DNA from: Hyphococcus sp.
Lineage (GTDB): Bacteria; Pseudomonadota; Alphaproteobacteria; Caulobacterales; Parvularculaceae
Length of the DNA: 64,000 nucleotides
Direction of reading: 5' to 3'
Assembly (NCBI GenBank): GCA_028284345.1
Contig: JANQRY010000006.1
Span: 186,001-250,000 of the forward strand
Shown: positions 1 to 8,971 of the stretch, piece by piece
How positions within the stretch are numbered: position 1 is the stretch's first letter
Layout: each line of letters opens with the position of its first letter
The notes under the pieces: generated by a model
The model's input: the letters and a program-made list of their open reading frames with translations, nothing else
Told to the model about the DNA's origin: nothing
Databases searched by the model: none
Translations under genes and position numbers: made by a program

Positions 1-1
1 C

Positions 2-295
2 GATATCGGCCTGATGGAAGACCGCGCGACGTTACGCATATCTTCGCAGCACATGGCGAACTGGCTCCTCCATGGCGTCTGCACGGAAGAACAGATCGAC
101 GAGGCCTTCCGGCGCATGGCGGAGAAAGTCGATGGGCAAAATGCGGGCGATCCGGAGTACAAACCGATGACGCCGGCGTTTGACGGCGTTGCCTACCGCG
201 CGGCGCGGGCGCTGGTCTTTGAGGGCGTCGTCCAACCGAGCGGCTATACCGAGCCGCTGCTGCACAAGCACCGGCTGGAGGCGAAGGCGGGCTAG
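2..295 (+). CDS. glcB: Malate synthase G, C-terminal end (5' truncated by window edge)
   Basis: Frame 2 reads [22 protein letters not shown]...[14 protein letters not shown]...[20 protein letters not shown], the typical malate synthase G C-terminus; open to the left edge. Confidence 0.9.
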   Translation, partial: DIGLMEDRATLRISSQHMANWLLHGVCTEEQIDEAFRRMAEKVDGQNAGDPEYKPMTPAFDGVAYRAARALVFEGVVQPSGYTEPLLHKHRLEAKAG

Positions 296-358
296 CGGTT
301 GAACTGTGTCGGCGCGCTTTGATAGGATGGGCGCGAGCGAACTGGAGAAGGGCCCGCG

Positions 359-667
359 ATGACGCGTTTGAGCGAACAGGATCAGGAAAAACTCGACGCG
401 GCGGTCATGCGCCGCCTGATTGATCATCTCGACGCCAACAAAGACGTTCAGAATATCGATCTGATGATCCTCGCCGGCTTCTGCCGGAACTGTCTCGGCA
501 AATGGTACAAGGCGGCGGCCGACGAGCTTGGCGTCGATGTTTCGGACGGCGACGCCCGCGAGCGCATTTACGGCATGCCCTACGGCGAATGGAAAGAAAA
601 ATACCAGACGCCGGCGAGCCCGGAACAACTGGCGGCCATGGACGCGCGCGCCAAGGCCGGGAAATAG
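359..667 (+). CDS. DUF1244 family protein
   Basis: Small protein with LILAGFCRNCLGKWYKAAADE...MPYGEWKEKYQ, typical of DUF1244. Confidence 0.85.
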   Translation: MTRLSEQDQEKLDAAVMRRLIDHLDANKDVQNIDLMILAGFCRNCLGKWYKAAADELGVDVSDGDARERIYGMPYGEWKEKYQTPASPEQLAAMDARAKAGK

Positions 668-824
668 AGGCTGGCGTTGGCGGCGGGTTAAAGGGGGGCG
701 AAAGCCATAACCCGCTCATCCCGGCGAAGGATCGGAAATTTCGATTTAATTTGAGGGCAAAACGCTTAAACGGTCCGCACGCACGCAATAGCCGACGGCG
801 GTCCGGCGTGTTAGATTGCGAGCT

Positions 825-1829
825 ATGAACGACACCCTTCTGAAAGACAGTTTTGGCCGGCGGATCACCTATTTGCGGCTTTCCGTGACGGATCGCTGCG
901 ATTTGCGGTGCCGCTACTGCATGGCCGAACAGATGACGTTCCTGCCGAAGCGGGACGTGCTCAGCCTTGAAGAGCTTGAGCGCATCGCCGGCGCCTTCAT
1001 CGACCGCGGCGTAAAGAAAATTCGCATCACCGGGGGCGAACCGCTCGTGCGGCGCGACATCACCACCTTGCTGGCGCGTCTGTCGCGACGTTTGAAAAAC
1101 GGCGACCTCGATGAATTAACGCTGACGACCAACGGCACGCAGCTTGTTCATCATGCCGATGTTCTGAAAGAACTTGGCGTAGAGCGCATCAACGTATCGC
1201 TGGACACGCTCGATGATGAAAAATTCGAACGCCTCACGCGACGCAACGCGCTTTCCCAGGTATTGCGGGGTCTCGATGCGGCGCAGGCGGCCGGGCTGAG
1301 AGTCAAGATCAACGCGGTTGCGCTCAAGGGCGTCAACGATCAGGAACTGCCGTCCCTCATCGAATGGGCCCATGGCCGCGATATGGACGTGACGCTGATC
1401 GAGGTCATGCCTCTTGGCGAAATCGAAGAAGATCGAACGGATCAGTATTTGCCGCTGACGGCGGTGCGCGACGGGCTTGAAGCGCAGTGGACGCTGACGC
1501 CGATGGACAAGCGCACGGGCGGGCCGGCGCGCTATGTTCGCGTTGAGGAAACCGGCGGCGTGCTCGGGTTTATTACGCCGCTCACGCAGAATTTCTGCAA
1601 CGGCTGCAATCGCGTCCGCGTCACCTGCACGGGGCGGATCTATACGTGCCTGGGCCACGACGACTATATTGACCTGCGCGCGGCGCAACGGGGCCCCGGG
1701 CCCGAGGCGGCCCTGTCGGCGGCGCTCGACCGCGCCATGCTGACAAAGCCCGAGCGCCACGGCTTTCAAATCAAGACGCCCGGCGCTGCGCCGGCCGTGT
1801 CGCGTCATATGTCGGTTACGGGCGGCTGA
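825..1829 (+). CDS. moaA: GTP 3',8-cyclase MoaA (radical SAM)
   Basis: [28 protein letters not shown] with CxxxCxxC; C-terminal [17 protein letters not shown] at 825 preferred over the upstream TTG. Confidence 0.95.
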   Translation: MNDTLLKDSFGRRITYLRLSVTDRCDLRCRYCMAEQMTFLPKRDVLSLEELERIAGAFIDRGVKKIRITGGEPLVRRDITTLLARLSRRLKNGDLDELTLTTNGTQLVHHADVLKELGVERINVSLDTLDDEKFERLTRRNALSQVLRGLDAAQAAGLRVKINAVALKGVNDQELPSLIEWAHGRDMDVTLIEVMPLGEIEEDRTDQYLPLTAVRDGLEAQWTLTPMDKRTGGPARYVRVEETGGVLGFITPLTQNFCNGCNRVRVTCTGRIYTCLGHDDYIDLRAAQRGPGPEAALSAALDRAMLTKPERHGFQIKTPGAAPAVSRHMSVTGG

Positions 1830-1830
1830 C

Positions 1831-2079
1831 ATGGCCCGGCTCCTGTTTTTCGGAAAGCTCGGCGACATCGCCGGGGGCCGCGCGCGCGACTTTCCCTTGG
1901 GCGCCGCGAACACCGTGTCGGCGCTGAAGGCGGCGATTGCGAAGGGCGATCCGGTGCTCGGCGATGCGCTTGCGGCCGCATCCGTGCGCTGCATCGTCAA
2001 CGAAGAAATGACCCACGGCGATGCGGCGATTACGGACGACGATGAAATCGCCTTCATGCCGCCGGTAAGCGGGGGATAG
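1831..2079 (+). CDS. moaD: Molybdopterin synthase sulfur carrier subunit MoaD
   Basis: 82 aa ending in the Gly-Gly tail (PPVSGG); between moaA and moaE. Confidence 0.92.
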   Translation: MARLLFFGKLGDIAGGRARDFPLGAANTVSALKAAIAKGDPVLGDALAAASVRCIVNEEMTHGDAAITDDDEIAFMPPVSGG

Positions 2080-2083
2080 GCCC

Positions 2084-2539
2084 GTGATCAGAGTTCTGGA
2101 AACGCCCTTCGATCTCAATCGCGAAATCGCCGCGTTCAACGCCCGCGCCGGCGCGGCCGGCGCTGTCGTGACGTTTTCCGGCGCCGTGCGCGGCGCGGCG
2201 GGCGAGGCGCGCGTCGATGCGCTTGAGCTTGAGCATTTTCCGGGCGTGACCGAACGCTCCATCGCGGCGATCGAAGCCGAAGCGCGCGAACGCTGGCCCA
2301 TAACCGACATCGACATCATCCACCGCGTCGGACGCCTGGCGCCGGGCGAGCCCATCGTCCTTGTCTGCGTCGCCGCGGCCCATCGCCGCGAAGCGTTCGA
2401 GGCCGCTGATTTCCTGATGGACTATCTGAAAACAAAAGCCATGTTCTGGAAAAAGGAATCGCGCAGCGACGGCGAGACATGGATTGAACCGCGGGCGGAG
2501 GATTATAAAGACGCCGCGCGCTGGAAAGAGAGCAAATAG
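2084..2539 (+). CDS. moaE: Molybdopterin synthase catalytic subunit MoaE
   Basis: VVTFSGAVR...LELEHFPGVTERSI...HRVGRLAPGEPIVLV...YLKTKAMFWKKE. Confidence 0.95.
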   Translation: MIRVLETPFDLNREIAAFNARAGAAGAVVTFSGAVRGAAGEARVDALELEHFPGVTERSIAAIEAEARERWPITDIDIIHRVGRLAPGEPIVLVCVAAAHRREAFEAADFLMDYLKTKAMFWKKESRSDGETWIEPRAEDYKDAARWKESK

Positions 2540-3070
2540 ATGGGCAAGCGCAAGGACAACGCGCCGTTCAAGCCGGTGCGGATCGCGCTTCTGACCGTTT
2601 CGGACAGCCGCGACGCGTCGACGGACACGTCCGGCGACATCCTGGCGGAGCGCATCACCGACGCCGGCCATGGCCTCGCGGCGCGTGACCTTGTGCGCGA
2701 CGACATTGTGAAAATCCGCGAGACCGTATCGGCGTGGATCGACGATCCCGAAATCGACGTCGTCATCAGTACCGGCGGAACGGGGCTCACCGGCCGCGAC
2801 GTGACCGTCGAGGCGTTGACGCCGCTGTTTGAAAAAACCATCGACGGCTTCTCGGTGGTCTTTCACAATGTGAGTTTTGAAAGCATCGGCCTGTCGACCA
2901 TCAATTCCCGGGCGACGGCGGGTCTCGCCCGCGGCACGATTATCTTCGCTCTGCCGGGATCGAACGGCGCGGTAAAAGACGGCTGGGACAAGGTGATTTC
3001 GCATCAGCTCGACGCCCGCTATGGCCCCTGCAATCTCGTCGAACTGATGCCGCGCCTGTTGGAACAATAA
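2540..3070 (+). CDS. moaB: Molybdenum cofactor biosynthesis protein MoaB
   Basis: RIALLTVSDSR...STGGTGLTGRDVT; MoCF/MogA-type domain. Confidence 0.93.
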   Translation: MGKRKDNAPFKPVRIALLTVSDSRDASTDTSGDILAERITDAGHGLAARDLVRDDIVKIRETVSAWIDDPEIDVVISTGGTGLTGRDVTVEALTPLFEKTIDGFSVVFHNVSFESIGLSTINSRATAGLARGTIIFALPGSNGAVKDGWDKVISHQLDARYGPCNLVELMPRLLEQ

Positions 3071-3550
3071 ATGTCGGATCTCACCCATTTCGATAAGGAC
3101 GGACGCGCGCGGATGGTTGACGTCTCCGCTAAGGCGGAAACGACGCGGCGCGCTGTCGCCGAGGGCCGCGTCGTCTTTTCAAAAGAAACCTATGCGGCGA
3201 TATGGGACGGCGGCGTCAAAAAAGGCGACATCGCGTCTGTCGCGGAACTGGCGGGCGTCATGGGCGCAAAACGAACCAGCGACCTAATCCCATTGTGCCA
3301 TCCGCTGCCGATCGATAAAGTCAGCCTGCGCATTGAACCGAACGATGCTTCTCTCGCGTTCGTCGTTACGGCCGAGGTCAAAACCTCGGGCAAAACCGGG
3401 GTTGAGATGGAAGCGCTGACCGCGGTCAGCATTGCCTGTTTGACGATTTACGACATGGCCAAGGCCGTCGATAAAGCGATAACAATCGAAAACATTCGAT
3501 TGCTGGAAAAATCCGGCGGCAAGTCCGGCGATTACAAACGAATGACATAG
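3071..3550 (+). CDS. moaC: Cyclic pyranopterin monophosphate synthase MoaC
   Basis: [21 protein letters not shown]...[12 protein letters not shown]...[25 protein letters not shown]. Confidence 0.95.
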   Translation: MSDLTHFDKDGRARMVDVSAKAETTRRAVAEGRVVFSKETYAAIWDGGVKKGDIASVAELAGVMGAKRTSDLIPLCHPLPIDKVSLRIEPNDASLAFVVTAEVKTSGKTGVEMEALTAVSIACLTIYDMAKAVDKAITIENIRLLEKSGGKSGDYKRMT

Positions 3551-3597
3551 TTCGCTTCGTTTCAAGCCAGTGCAAAATGCAAATACATATTCCCGTC

Positions 3598-3672
3598 CTT
3601 CCCGGCGAAAGCCGGGATCCAGAGACGCGAGCGCCGTCTCTGTTGCAGTGGATCCCGGCTTTCGCCGGGAAG
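3598..3672. repeat. Intergenic palindromic element (perfect 24-bp inverted repeat, nested stems)
   Basis: CTTCCCGGCGAAAGCCGGGATCCA (3598-3621) is the exact reverse complement of TGGATCCCGGCTTTCGCCGGGAAG (3649-3672); each arm also folds as CCCGGC-GAAA-GCCGGG. Confidence 0.9.
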
Positions 3673-3727
3673 AGCGGTTGGGAGGCGTGAATACGTCAAT
3701 TATTTGCGCCAACAACAACAGTATAAA

Positions 3728-4903
3728 ATGATCAGCGTTGAAGAAGCCCTTTCCATCGTCCTCTCTGGCGCAGCGCCGCTTGGCGTGGAATCGATTGCAC
3801 TCGGCGATTGCGCCGATCGCATCGTCGCCGCCGATATCGTCGCGCGGATCACGCAGCCGCCCTTCGCTGCCTCGGCGATGGACGGTTACGCGGCGCGCTT
3901 CGCCGACGCGACCAAGGGCGAGACGCTGCGCGTGATTGGCGAGGCGCCGGCGGGCGCGCCCTTTGATGGCGGCGTCGGGGCGGGCGAGGCGGTGCGCATC
4001 TTCACCGGCGGCGTCGTTCCACCCGGCGCCGATCATGTGGTGATCCAGGAAGATGCGGCGCGCGAGGGCGACGCCATTACGATTTCCGAAGCGCAGGAAA
4101 GGCCGCGTCATATCCGGCCCGCGGGCGTCGATTTTCAGAAGGGCGATGTGCTTGCGCGCGCGGGGGAGCGGCTTCACGAAATCCACGGCGCGCTGTTCGC
4201 CGCTGCAAACATCGACTCAGTCTCCGTGTTTCGGCGCCCGCGGGTCGCCGTTTTCTCGAATGGCGATGAACTGATTGAACCGGGCGCCGATTTAAAACCC
4301 GGTCAGATCATCAATTCAAACCATTATGCGCTTTGCGCCCTGATCGAAAACTGGGGCGGCGAGGCGACCTATCTCGGTTGCGCCCGCGACAGCGAAGCCG
4401 ACATCGAGGCAATGTTTAAGAAGGCCCGCGACGCCGACATGATCGTCCCCATCGGCGGCGCGTCGGTGGGCGATTATGATTTCGTCAAGACGGCGTTCCG
4501 AAAGCTCGGCGGCGAAACCGGTTTTGAAAAGGTCGCCGTGCGGCCGGGAAAACCGACCTGGTTTGGCAGGCTCCGGTCCGCGCGCATTGTCGGCCTGCCG
4601 GGCAATCCGGCGTCTGCGATTGTCACGGCGACGCTCTTTGTCAGACCGCTCGCGGTCGCGCTCGGCGGCGGCGACCCGACCGCCGCCGAAGGAACGGCGC
4701 CGCTCGCGGCGCCGGTTCCCGCCAATGGCGGGCGCGAAACCTATTTGCGCGCGGTCGTCAGGGATGATGCGATTGCGCCGGCGCCCGATCAGGACAGTTC
4801 GTTGCTGCGCCCCTTCGCCGAGGCGAATGCGCTGATAAAACGCCCGCCGCATGGCGAAGCGTTGCGCGTCGGCGACGCCGCGCCCTTTGTGCGGTTGCGA
4901 TGA
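3728..4903 (+). CDS. moeA: Molybdopterin molybdenumtransferase MoeA
   Basis: MISVEEALSIVL...SAMDGYA...FTGGVVPPGADHVV...SNGDEL...GLPGNPASA. Confidence 0.95.
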   Translation: MISVEEALSIVLSGAAPLGVESIALGDCADRIVAADIVARITQPPFAASAMDGYAARFADATKGETLRVIGEAPAGAPFDGGVGAGEAVRIFTGGVVPPGADHVVIQEDAAREGDAITISEAQERPRHIRPAGVDFQKGDVLARAGERLHEIHGALFAAANIDSVSVFRRPRVAVFSNGDELIEPGADLKPGQIINSNHYALCALIENWGGEATYLGCARDSEADIEAMFKKARDADMIVPIGGASVGDYDFVKTAFRKLGGETGFEKVAVRPGKPTWFGRLRSARIVGLPGNPASAIVTATLFVRPLAVALGGGDPTAAEGTAPLAAPVPANGGRETYLRAVVRDDAIAPAPDQDSSLLRPFAEANALIKRPPHGEALRVGDAAPFVRLR

Positions 4904-5490
4904 CGGGATCGCCGCGCTCACTCGGCGTTATCCTCGCTGGCGGCGCGGCGCGGCGCATGGACGGCGTCGATAAAGGCGCCGTGTCGCTGGCCGGCAAACG
5001 ACTCTTTGATCACGTTTACGAACGCCTGGCGGCGCAGGTCGATCGCGTTCTTGTCGCCGGACCCCATGATTACGACGCCGGCCTCACGGCTGTCGAAGAC
5101 CGGCCTGACGGTCCCGCGGGCCCGGCGGCGGGTCTTTATGCAGCGCTCGCCTGGCTGGAAAAAAACGCAACCGACGCGCGCGGGTTCGTCACGGCGCCGG
5201 TCGATGCGCCGTTCCTGCCGCGGGATCTGGCGGACCGATTGCACGGGGAGGGTGGATCGGCCGTCGCGCGATGCGCCGGCCGGCGTCATCCGACCTTTGC
5301 TTATTGGGACGCGGGCGATCTGTCGGCGTATCTTCGCGCACGCAACCGCGGCGAGGCGCCGGCGCTCCATGACATTGCAGCGTCGCTAAATGCGCGCGAC
5401 GTCGATTTTGACGATGAGACGGCGTTCTTCAACGTCAATGCGCCGGCGGACATAAAAGCGGCGGAAGCGTTGATCGTTGGAGGCGGGTAG
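4900..5490 (+). CDS. mobA: Molybdenum cofactor guanylyltransferase MobA
   Basis: GVILAGGAARRMDGVDKGAVSLAGKRL...DRPDGPAGPAAGL; overlaps the moeA stop by 4 nt. Confidence 0.93.
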   Translation: MTGSPRSLGVILAGGAARRMDGVDKGAVSLAGKRLFDHVYERLAAQVDRVLVAGPHDYDAGLTAVEDRPDGPAGPAAGLYAALAWLEKNATDARGFVTAPVDAPFLPRDLADRLHGEGGSAVARCAGRRHPTFAYWDAGDLSAYLRARNRGEAPALHDIAASLNARDVDFDDETAFFNVNAPADIKAAEALIVGGG

Positions 5491-5546
5491 GGTCGGTTGC
5501 GGGTTGTGCGGGTATTGAGTTTTACGCTCCAACCTCTCCCCCCGTT

Positions 5547-5651
5547 CTTACCGGCGAAAGCCGGTATCCAGGAAAGTTGGTTTTTTTGGATCGTCTCAAA
5601 CGAAGCGATGAAGTTTAACGTTCCTGGACCCCGACTTTCGTCGGGGAAGAC
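5547..5651. repeat. Second copy of the palindromic intergenic element (degenerate)
   Basis: TTACCGGCGAAAGCCGGTATCCAGGAA ... TTCCTGGACCCCGACTTTCGTCGGGGAAGA; same architecture and core as 3598-3672. Confidence 0.75.
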
Positions 5652-5698
5652 GGAGTTAGGATTTTAGCCGCGCAATCCTTAGCCGACTCCAACAAACG

Positions 5699-6145
5699 TC
5701 ACTCCATAATGTCTTCGTTCCAGAGCGCCTCATTGGCGGCGATGAACGCCTTCATCTGCTCTATGGATGGCGCGTGCGCCGCGTCGATGACGTCGACGCC
5801 GCGTTCGCGCAGGAAATCTTCATTGCCGCCGAAGCTTTGCGTATCGTTGATGACGACGCGCGGGATCTTGAACTGCACGATCGTGCCGGAGCACATCATG
5901 CAAGGGCTGAGCGATGTATAGAGCGTCGTGTCCTTGTAGGTCTTTTGCCGGCCGGCGTTTCTCAGCGCGTCCATTTCGCCGTGGGCGATCGGATCGTTTT
6001 TCTGAACCCGCTGATTGTGGCCGGCGCCGAGAACGGTTTCGCCGCGCGCAAGCACCGATCCAATGGGGAGCCCGCCGGCGTCGGCGCTGATCTTCGCCTG
6101 ACGAAACGCCAGTTCGATCATCTTGCGGTCGAAATCGGTCAGCAT
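5699..6145 (-). CDS. Nucleoside/cytosine deaminase family protein
   Basis: MLTDFDRKMIELAF... with HGEMDAL and PCMMCSG zinc motifs; ATG at 6145 preferred over the 298-aa ORF start. Confidence 0.88.
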   Translation of the reverse strand: MLTDFDRKMIELAFRQAKISADAGGLPIGSVLARGETVLGAGHNQRVQKNDPIAHGEMDALRNAGRQKTYKDTTLYTSLSPCMMCSGTIVQFKIPRVVINDTQSFGGNEDFLRERGVDVIDAAHAPSIEQMKAFIAANEALWNEDIME

Positions 6146-6226
6146 GGCTTGGGTTCCGTTTTGCTGCATGATGGACAGGGGCCGTCCCTTCGCCGATAAA
6201 ACGCCCGCGCAAGCGTAGGATTTCTC

Positions 6227-6865
6227 ATGACCGCCGACAATCTCACCCTTGTTCGCCACCCGCTGGTTCAGCACAAGCTGACAATCCTGCGCAACAAGGA
6301 GACCCCGACCGCGCAGTTCCGGCAGGTCTTTCGCGAAATCGCCTTTGTTCTCGGTTGCGAGGCGACGCGGGATCTGGCCCTCGGCGCGGTTGAAATCGAA
6401 ACGCCCCTGGAGCGCGGGTCTTTCCCTTATCTGGAAGGCAAGAAGCTCTGCTTCGTCTCTATTCTGCGGGCCGGCAACGGGTTTCTCGACGGGTTGCTGG
6501 ACCTCGTGCCCTCGGCCCGGGTCGGCCATGTCGGGATCGAGCGCGACGAGGAAACGCTGCAGCCGAAGCTTTATTACTTCAAGGCGCCGGATCACTTGAG
6601 TGAACGGCAGGTCATTCTGCTCGATCCCATGCTGGCGACCGGCGGCACGGCGATTGAGGCCGCCGCGGCGTTAAAGAAGGCGGGTGCAACCCGCATCAAA
6701 TTCCTCTGTCTCGTCGCCGCCCCGGAAGGCGTCGCGGCGTTTGGCGAGGCTCACCCGGATATTCCCATCATCGCCGCAGCGCTCGACCGACGGTTGAACA
6801 AGGTTGGCTATATCCTGCCCGGTCTGGGCGACGCTGGGGACCGGATTTACGGCACAAAAGGCTGA
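6227..6865 (+). CDS. upp: Uracil phosphoribosyltransferase
   Basis: [27 protein letters not shown]...[13 protein letters not shown]...[11 protein letters not shown]. Confidence 0.96.
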   Translation: MTADNLTLVRHPLVQHKLTILRNKETPTAQFRQVFREIAFVLGCEATRDLALGAVEIETPLERGSFPYLEGKKLCFVSILRAGNGFLDGLLDLVPSARVGHVGIERDEETLQPKLYYFKAPDHLSERQVILLDPMLATGGTAIEAAAALKKAGATRIKFLCLVAAPEGVAAFGEAHPDIPIIAAALDRRLNKVGYILPGLGDAGDRIYGTKG

Positions 6866-7013
6866 AATTCGGGCATTTTTTGCCAAAGCGCGGCGATTCG
6901 GCGCTGAGATTTCCTATTCCAATTCTGCTCATCCCGCGCTATTTTCTGTCGCTTATAGCCGGCGTAGTAGCATCGCCGTCCCGCGCAATCAGGAAAGAGA
7001 ATTCGCCTTGAAT

Positions 7014-8033
7014 ATGGCCGTCACCCCGCCGTTCGACCTCAACACCCATGCGCTCAAATATGCGCCGGAATATGGGGAGCACGACTTTTCCGATCATCTG
7101 CCCATGGCCGTGACGGCGTTGCGCGAACTGGGCGCGACCCCGGAGAGGGTGGAAGCGTTCGCCAAAACCTATCGCAAGAAGCTAAGGCGGAAAAAGGTCG
7201 GAAAAACAAAGATCGACGGGCTTCTCCTTTCTGCGCGCCTTGGCGATCCGACGGTTTACCCGGCCGCGCTCAACTACTTCCTGACGTCGATTGAAAGCGA
7301 GGGGCGGGCGCAGACCCTGGCGGAGCATCTGCCCGAGCTGACGGGCGCCATCGCCGCGGCGGCCTTTCACGGCGTGATCCGGGTGTCGTTCGGCCTGATC
7401 GCCGACAATGACGTGGAAATCGCCGCCGGGCTCGCTTACTGGCACGCTCATGCGACGCCGGTGAAGTTCGCCCGGTCCATCGGCGCCGCTAATAATGATG
7501 CGCAGACGCTGCTCGATGACGTCACCGCGACGTTTTCAAAGCACCGGCGCAAGCTGAAACTGGATCAGCCGACGATTTCCGAACGCATCGCCGAGATCGT
7601 TTCCAATCCGCAGCTCGGCGCCGTTTTGACGCGCGCCGCCGCCGCCGACGTGCCGTTCGAACAGATTGCGGCGACGGCCTTGCGGATCTACATGGCCTCG
7701 CTCGATTTCACGGCGTTGCATTGCGTTACCGGCGTCCACGCAACCCGTATTCTTGCCGAACATGTGGTGATGGACGATCGGCAGTTGCGCAAAGCGCTGT
7801 GGTCGAGCCTGCTCGCGGCCTATGCGTCCATCGGCGCGCCGGCGCTGGAGCCTCTGGCGCCGCCGCCCTCCGGCGCGCCGGACTGGCATGTGATTGCGTC
7901 GGCGGCCCAGTCGTCAGACGACGAACATGACATCAAATTCGCCTATTCCTGTCAGGAAGAAGCGCGCCATTATGGCCGCGACGCCCATTACCGCTTTGCC
8001 GCGGCGAAGCGTCTGAAACTGATCCGGGGGTAA
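7014..8033 (+). CDS. Questin oxidase-like (DUF4243) family protein
   Basis: YAPEYGEHDFSDHLPMAVTALRELG...; His-containing AAAAFHGVIRV, LAYWHA, FTALHCVTGVHATR, IKFAYSCQEE. Confidence 0.7.
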   Translation: MAVTPPFDLNTHALKYAPEYGEHDFSDHLPMAVTALRELGATPERVEAFAKTYRKKLRRKKVGKTKIDGLLLSARLGDPTVYPAALNYFLTSIESEGRAQTLAEHLPELTGAIAAAAFHGVIRVSFGLIADNDVEIAAGLAYWHAHATPVKFARSIGAANNDAQTLLDDVTATFSKHRRKLKLDQPTISERIAEIVSNPQLGAVLTRAAAADVPFEQIAATALRIYMASLDFTALHCVTGVHATRILAEHVVMDDRQLRKALWSSLLAAYASIGAPALEPLAPPPSGAPDWHVIASAAQSSDDEHDIKFAYSCQEEARHYGRDAHYRFAAAKRLKLIRG

Positions 8034-8045
8034 CGGCGGCGCCCG

Positions 8046-8957
8046 TCAGTTCGCGGCGCGGGCGTCCTCAATGGACTCGATCAACGTCTCCACGTCAAAG
8101 CCTCGCACGACGTTGACGTAGTCGCCCTCAAGCGACGCGATGACAAAGGCTGGCGTGCCGCTGACGCCCATCTCGCGGACAATGTCGTGGGTTTCGATGA
8201 TCGACGACGCGACGTCCGGAGCGTTCCGGTCTTTTTCAAGTTTGGCGAAATCGACGCCGTGTTTTTGCGCGATTTTCCGGATGCGGTCTTTGGTCAAATC
8301 CCCGGACGCTTCCATCATGGCGAAATGCATGTCCAGAAACTTGCCCTGGTCGCGAGACGCCAGGGCCATTTCCGCGGCGTAGTCGGACTTTTGCCCGAAG
8401 ATCGGATATTCGCGGAAAACGAGTTTCACGTCCTTTTCGTTTTCCAGGATGGATTTCATCAGCGGCGCGGCGCGTTTGCAGTAGCTGCAATGGTAGTCGA
8501 AGAGTTCGACCACCGCGACTTTCGCCGTTTTCGGATTCGCCGCCGCAACATATCCGTGTTTCGGATCGAGCAGTCGGGCGAGGTTTTCACGCGCGCCCTT
8601 GACCGCTTGTTCTTGCTGGAGCGCCTCCCGCCGCCGTTGATATTCATTGACGGCTTCCAGAATGACCTCCGGATTGGTCATCAGATATTCGTGAATGAGC
8701 GCGCGGATTTCGTCTTCCTGCAGATCGGAAAAGGACGTTTCGACGGGCGCGCGCTCCGTGATCATGACCGGCGCCGGGATGCGGACCGTCTGCTCGGCGT
8801 CCGGCGTCGCTCCGCCCGCGCCACTCGTCGCGGACGGTTCCGCTGTGGAGAAGGCGACCATCGACACGCCGCCGAGGGCGAAGGCGCCGACGAGGGCGGC
8901 GCCGAGGCCGAGTTTTGTCTTGCTGTCCACCGATTGTTCTCCAGCTACGGCGCCCAT
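8046..8957 (-). CDS. DsbA family thiol oxidoreductase (membrane-anchored/secreted)
   Basis: N-terminal hydrophobic segment; VVELFDYHCSYCKRAAPLMKS (CxxC); VSGTPAFVI cis-Pro motif. Confidence 0.88.
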   Translation of the reverse strand: MGAVAGEQSVDSKTKLGLGAALVGAFALGGVSMVAFSTAEPSATSGAGGATPDAEQTVRIPAPVMITERAPVETSFSDLQEDEIRALIHEYLMTNPEVILEAVNEYQRRREALQQEQAVKGARENLARLLDPKHGYVAAANPKTAKVAVVELFDYHCSYCKRAAPLMKSILENEKDVKLVFREYPIFGQKSDYAAEMALASRDQGKFLDMHFAMMEASGDLTKDRIRKIAQKHGVDFAKLEKDRNAPDVASSIIETHDIVREMGVSGTPAFVIASLEGDYVNVVRGFDVETLIESIEDARAAN

Positions 8958-8971
8958 GCCCGGCGCATGTC

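Noticed and set aside
715-740. CTCATCCCGGCGAAGGATCGG resembling one arm of the palindromic element
   Set aside because: Only a short partial match with no opposite arm; may be a decayed half element.
668-824. Possible Moco riboswitch upstream of moaA
   Set aside because: I could not recognise the conserved Moco aptamer core; a covariance-model search would be needed.
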